DNA of 8,108 nt. Origin: Gammaproteobacteria bacterium UBA3532. Lineage in GTDB: Bacteria; Pseudomonadota; Gammaproteobacteria; Enterobacterales; UBA3532. The notes beneath the pieces are model-generated. The model ran no database searches. It saw only the letters and a program-made list of their open reading frames with translations, and had not been told where the DNA came from. Of the stretch, positions 5,227-8,108 are shown one piece after another (position 1 is the stretch's first letter; the number at the start of each line of letters is the position of its first letter). The DNA is taken from assembly GCA_002376965.1 (NCBI GenBank), contig DFOV01000064.1, positions 1 to 8,108 of the forward strand. The letters run 5' to 3'. The translations under genes and the position numbers were made by a program.

Positions 5227-8108
5227 ATGCGAGCTCTCGCCGTTTTTGCTTTGTCCTGCCTTGCCACGATAGCCAACGGCACCGTCGGCACCTACTGGCT
5301 AAATAGCCAGACAGGTAAAACCTATATCCATCAAATTGACCGACATGCCCTTGCCTGGAGCCAGCCTCATAGCTCGGTCAGTGATACGGACTGGCACGTT
5401 GCTGGTTCGGCGGATTTTAATAACGATGGCCACTTGGATATTTTATGGCGTCACCAAACATCGGGAGTGAACTGGCTTTACTTGATGCGTGGAAACGAGT
5501 TGGTTGGGTCGCACCGGGTCAATCAGGTGCCGGTTGGTGATTGGGATATTGCTGGGGTGGGAGATGTTAATGGTGATGGAAGCGCTGATATTATCTGGCG
5601 AAATAATGTGACTGGTTTGCATTGGCTGTATTTAATGAACGGCCATCAGATCCAGTCGTCTCGCCAATTGGCGCTGGTTTCTGATTTAGATTGGGATATT
5701 GCTGGTGTGGGTGATGTTGATGGTGACGAAACCGATGACATTGTATGGCGACATGGCCAAAGTGGGGCGGTGTGGCTGTATAGAATGTCTACAGGTCAGA
5801 TTGCCCAGTCGAGCCGTATCAATGTGGTAGGTGATTTGGCTTGGCGCATTGCGGCTGTACAAGATGCAAATGGCGATGGTCTGGCCGATATTCTTTGGCG
5901 CCATGCTAGCTCGGGAATGCTGTGGCTTTATTTGCTTAATGGCCAATCTATTGTTGAATCGTCGGCTATTCAAACTGTGCCGCCTGAATGGCAGATGGCC
6001 AACCTTGCAGACACCAATAATGATGGACGGTTTGATATTGTGTGGCGGCATGCGGTCTCTGGTGATATGTATGTTTACATGCTTGATGGCCGTCATATCA
6101 TTGAGCAAGGTTCTTTGGCGCTCTCCATTCCTGCTGAATGGCAGCTGGCTGGCAATTTAACCAGTCATTGTGGTGTGTTTGATCCGCCACCACCACCGGC
6201 CAATAGTGTTGCTTTCGAAGCCTACTTTGGCGGTCAGTGGTTTGACCCTGAGGCACGGGGTAAACTGATATTTATGCAGCAAGCGCCTGGCGAGCCAGAA
6301 AACTGGTATTTGGGTTTTAAAGGCGGTTATATATCGCGGGTGCCGAATGTTAATGAGCAAGCCATTCCCGTCGATATCCTGAACATCAGTGATTTGGTGA
6401 TTGATGCTGATGAGCGAGGCTTGCTCGGTTTCACCTTTGATCCGAGCTATCCCGCTCGCCCTTATGTTTATGTATCTTACGTTGAGTTTGTTTCTGAGCA
6501 CGATCCGAGTATTCCCTGGGATGATGAGAGTCGCTCTGTGCTTTCTCGCTTCACCATGAATAACGGCGTGCTCGACCCCAGCTCAGAGCAGCGCATCCTC
6601 ACCCTGACGCAACCCTTCTTTAATCATAATGGCGGCCATGTGGCTTTTGGCCCAGATGGCTATTTGTACATCTCGTTTGGCGATGGCGGTGAATGGGGTA
6701 ATAACGAAGCGCAAAACCCTGGCAGTTGGTATGGCACGGTGCTGCGTATTGATGTGGTGAATGTACCAAATGGTCAAACCTATGGTGTGCCTGCCGACAA
6801 TCCGTTTGCGACCGACAGCCAGTTTGCGCCAGAAGTGTTTGCCTATGGCTTTCGCAATCCGTGGCGCTTTAGCATTGATCAGGTGACCGGCGATGTATGG
6901 CTAGGTGACGTGGGCGAGTCTACGCGTGAAGAAGTTAACCTGGTGATCAAAGGTGGCAACTATGGCTGGCCGCTGAAAGAGGGGAGTTTATGCTTTTTCG
7001 ATCACCCGCAGGTCGATCAGAACAATTGCCCTGGCGATTTTGAACACCTGATTGATCCTGTTGTTGAGAACCAAACAGGCATTAATAATGAAGGCGTTAG
7101 TGTGATTGGTGGCTATGTCTATCGAGGCAGCCAATATCCCAATCTGGTGGGCCGCTATATTTATGGTGACTGGCTAAACAACACCCTTTGGTCAATTGAC
7201 TACGATGCCCAAAGCGGCGAAGCCAGCCGCGTTGTCTTGGGCACAGGGCCTGGGCAGGTGTCTTTTGCGGAAAGCCTGGATGGCGAGCTGTTTGCACTGA
7301 ATGATGTTGCTTTTCAGATAGTCACCAATGAAACCTCCGCGCCATCAAATGTGCCAACTCGGTTATCACAAACCGGTTGTTTTCGAGCAAGCAATCCCGC
7401 AGTTGCTAATACAGTTTTGCGGCCCTATAGCGTGAATAGTCCGCTTTGGTCAGACGGTGCAGAAAAGCATCGCTGGTTGATGGTGCCTGACCATGAGCAG
7501 GCTGATCTGGTGGCTGATGGCGATTTGGTTTTTCCCGCTGGAAGCGTGTTAGCGAAAGATTTCTGGCTAAATAATCAGCTTATTGAAACGCGCTTGCTGG
7601 TTCACCATCAAAATGGTGGGTGGACTGGGTATTCATATGCCTGGCGCGATGATGGCAGTGATGCAGACTTGCGCTTGTTTGGTGAGCGTAAAACCTTCGG
7701 TAATCAAGAATGGCAATATCCATCGTCTACCCAGTGTTTGATGTGTCATACCGAAGCGTCTTATCGTTCACTAAGCGCCGAATTATTGCAGCTAAAATCG
7801 GGGCCAAATAACATGCCAGCGAATGAGTCGTGGCAACAGATGATGGACCACCAGATTATTAATGTCGGATTACATGAGCAAACACTGGCAATGGATGGCA
7901 TGCCTAGCCCAAGTGATGTGAATGCGTCTATCGAGCAACGTGCTAAAGCCTACTTACATGCCAACTGCTCGTTTTGCCATCGCCCAGAAAATGCGATGCG
8001 CGTGAATATCGATTTGCGTTTTACCACGCCGCTTTCGCAAATGGGCGTGTGCGGTGAGGCTCCGGTTGCTGGTGATCTAGGCGTGAGTCAGGCGCTTATC
8101 GTTAGCCC
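5227..8108 (+). CDS. secreted FG-GAP / PQQ-type sugar dehydrogenase / dihaem cytochrome c fusion (3' end beyond window)
   Basis: 960 residues are visible and the frame is still open at the window edge. AGGAA (5215-5219) and a signal peptide (residues 1-18, MRALAVFALSCLATIANG) support the start. Residues 20-318 hold FG-GAP/VCBS-type repeats and 320-324 are a proline linker. About 328-705 is a glucose/sorbosone dehydrogenase propeller. NHNGGHVAFGPDG (466-478) includes H467, equivalent in motif to the catalytic base His144 of soluble glucose dehydrogenase. YGFRNPWR (540-547), with R543, and GDVGE...GGNYGWP (560-582) follow. From about 713 (LSQTGCF, PYSVNSPLWSDGAEKHRWL) begins an SO2930/HNE_0200-type region with haem motifs CLMCH (837-841) and CSFCH (914-918). 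It likely oxidises a sugar or similar substrate in the periplasm or at the surface with PQQ and passes electrons to its haems. Substrate is unknown. Confidence 0.9.
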   Translation, partial: MRALAVFALSCLATIANGTVGTYWLNSQTGKTYIHQIDRHALAWSQPHSSVSDTDWHVAGSADFNNDGHLDILWRHQTSGVNWLYLMRGNELVGSHRVNQVPVGDWDIAGVGDVNGDGSADIIWRNNVTGLHWLYLMNGHQIQSSRQLALVSDLDWDIAGVGDVDGDETDDIVWRHGQSGAVWLYRMSTGQIAQSSRINVVGDLAWRIAAVQDANGDGLADILWRHASSGMLWLYLLNGQSIVESSAIQTVPPEWQMANLADTNNDGRFDIVWRHAVSGDMYVYMLDGRHIIEQGSLALSIPAEWQLAGNLTSHCGVFDPPPPPANSVAFEAYFGGQWFDPEARGKLIFMQQAPGEPENWYLGFKGGYISRVPNVNEQAIPVDILNISDLVIDADERGLLGFTFDPSYPARPYVYVSYVEFVSEHDPSIPWDDESRSVLSRFTMNNGVLDPSSEQRILTLTQPFFNHNGGHVAFGPDGYLYISFGDGGEWGNNEAQNPGSWYGTVLRIDVVNVPNGQTYGVPADNPFATDSQFAPEVFAYGFRNPWRFSIDQVTGDVWLGDVGESTREEVNLVIKGGNYGWPLKEGSLCFFDHPQVDQNNCPGDFEHLIDPVVENQTGINNEGVSVIGGYVYRGSQYPNLVGRYIYGDWLNNTLWSIDYDAQSGEASRVVLGTGPGQVSFAESLDGELFALNDVAFQIVTNETSAPSNVPTRLSQTGCFRASNPAVANTVLRPYSVNSPLWSDGAEKHRWLMVPDHEQADLVADGDLVFPAGSVLAKDFWLNNQLIETRLLVHHQNGGWTGYSYAWRDDGSDADLRLFGERKTFGNQEWQYPSSTQCLMCHTEASYRSLSAELLQLKSGPNNMPANESWQQMMDHQIINVGLHEQTLAMDGMPSPSDVNASIEQRAKAYLHANCSFCHRPENAMRVNIDLRFTTPLSQMGVCGEAPVAGDLGVSQALIVS
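5389..6180 (+). repeat. tandem 150-bp coding repeats (FG-GAP/VCBS-type propeller blades)
   Basis: Units start at the [D/E/A]W positions 55, 105, 155, 205, 254 and 304, that is every 50 residues (once 49). Consensus per unit is W-x-(I/V)-A-G-x-x-D-x-N-x-DG-x-x-D-I-x-WRH-x-x-SG-x-x-WLYLM-x-G. Each of the first five has a D-x-(N/D)-x-D-(G/E) loop (first aspartates 63, 113, 163, 213, 262), which in this family binds calcium. The sixth unit (304-318) breaks off before the loop. Units 2 and 3 remain close at DNA level (5539-5585 and 5689-5735), suggesting recent duplication. Confidence 0.85.

Noticed and set aside
5227..5260. Lipoprotein reading of the dehydrogenase N-terminus (ALSC)
   Set aside because: The cysteine at residue 11 leaves too short a signal, and the -3 position is alanine rather than leucine; a normal signal peptide fits better.
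5686..6108. 140-residue minus-strand open frame
   Set aside because: It is antisense to the FG-GAP repeats; the long frame is a by-product of their periodic codon pattern.

Overview
The window looks like chromosomal DNA of a Gram-negative bacterium, most likely a gammaproteobacterium. The evidence is Shine-Dalgarno-led genes, Sec-type signal peptides, a secreted c-type cytochrome/PQQ-type dehydrogenase and a DUF302 protein. The exact lineage cannot be read from the sequence. No rRNA, tRNA, CRISPR array or intact insertion sequence was seen.

The left part (1-2744) is accessory DNA. It opens with the 3' end of an unrecognised gene (2-97) and a hairpin-bearing gene-free stretch. A toxin-first type II toxin-antitoxin operon follows: a RelE-superfamily toxin (364-738) overlaps a helix-turn-helix antitoxin (731-1036). 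An inverted repeat over an extended -10 lies upstream and a strong rho-independent terminator lies downstream (1054-1091). Next come two consecutive orphan toxin-immunity cassettes built on the same plan. Each has a short conserved repeat ending in an in-frame TAA, then a start-less 3' fragment of a secreted-toxin gene that stays open to a TAG. That TAG overlaps or abuts the Shine-Dalgarno of a small complete immunity-type gene. Cassette 1 is repeat 1133-1153, toxin tail 1151-1261 and immunity 1270-1572. Cassette 2 is a perfect 22-bp tandem repeat 1591-1634, a DNA/RNA non-specific endonuclease domain with DGGH motif 1637-2020, and immunity-like genes 2030-2476 and 2451-2744. I read this as a graveyard of displaced polymorphic-toxin tips that keep their protective genes. 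It is the most interesting part of the window.

The middle (2752-5060) runs on the minus strand. A 560-residue AAA-ATPase-like/PD-(D/E)XK protein (2752-4434) converges on the immunity genes and has a good sigma70-type promoter. Beyond it is a secreted DUF302 protein (4611-5060).

The right part (5227-8108) is a single secreted multidomain gene running off the window. It has a signal peptide, five to six FG-GAP/VCBS-type 50-residue repeats, a proline linker, a glucose/sorbosone-dehydrogenase (PQQ-type) propeller, and an SO2930/HNE_0200-type C-terminal region with two CxxCH haem motifs. It probably oxidises a sugar or other alcohol/aldehyde outside the cytoplasm and passes electrons to its own haems. 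It is transcribed divergently from the DUF302 gene across 166 bp.
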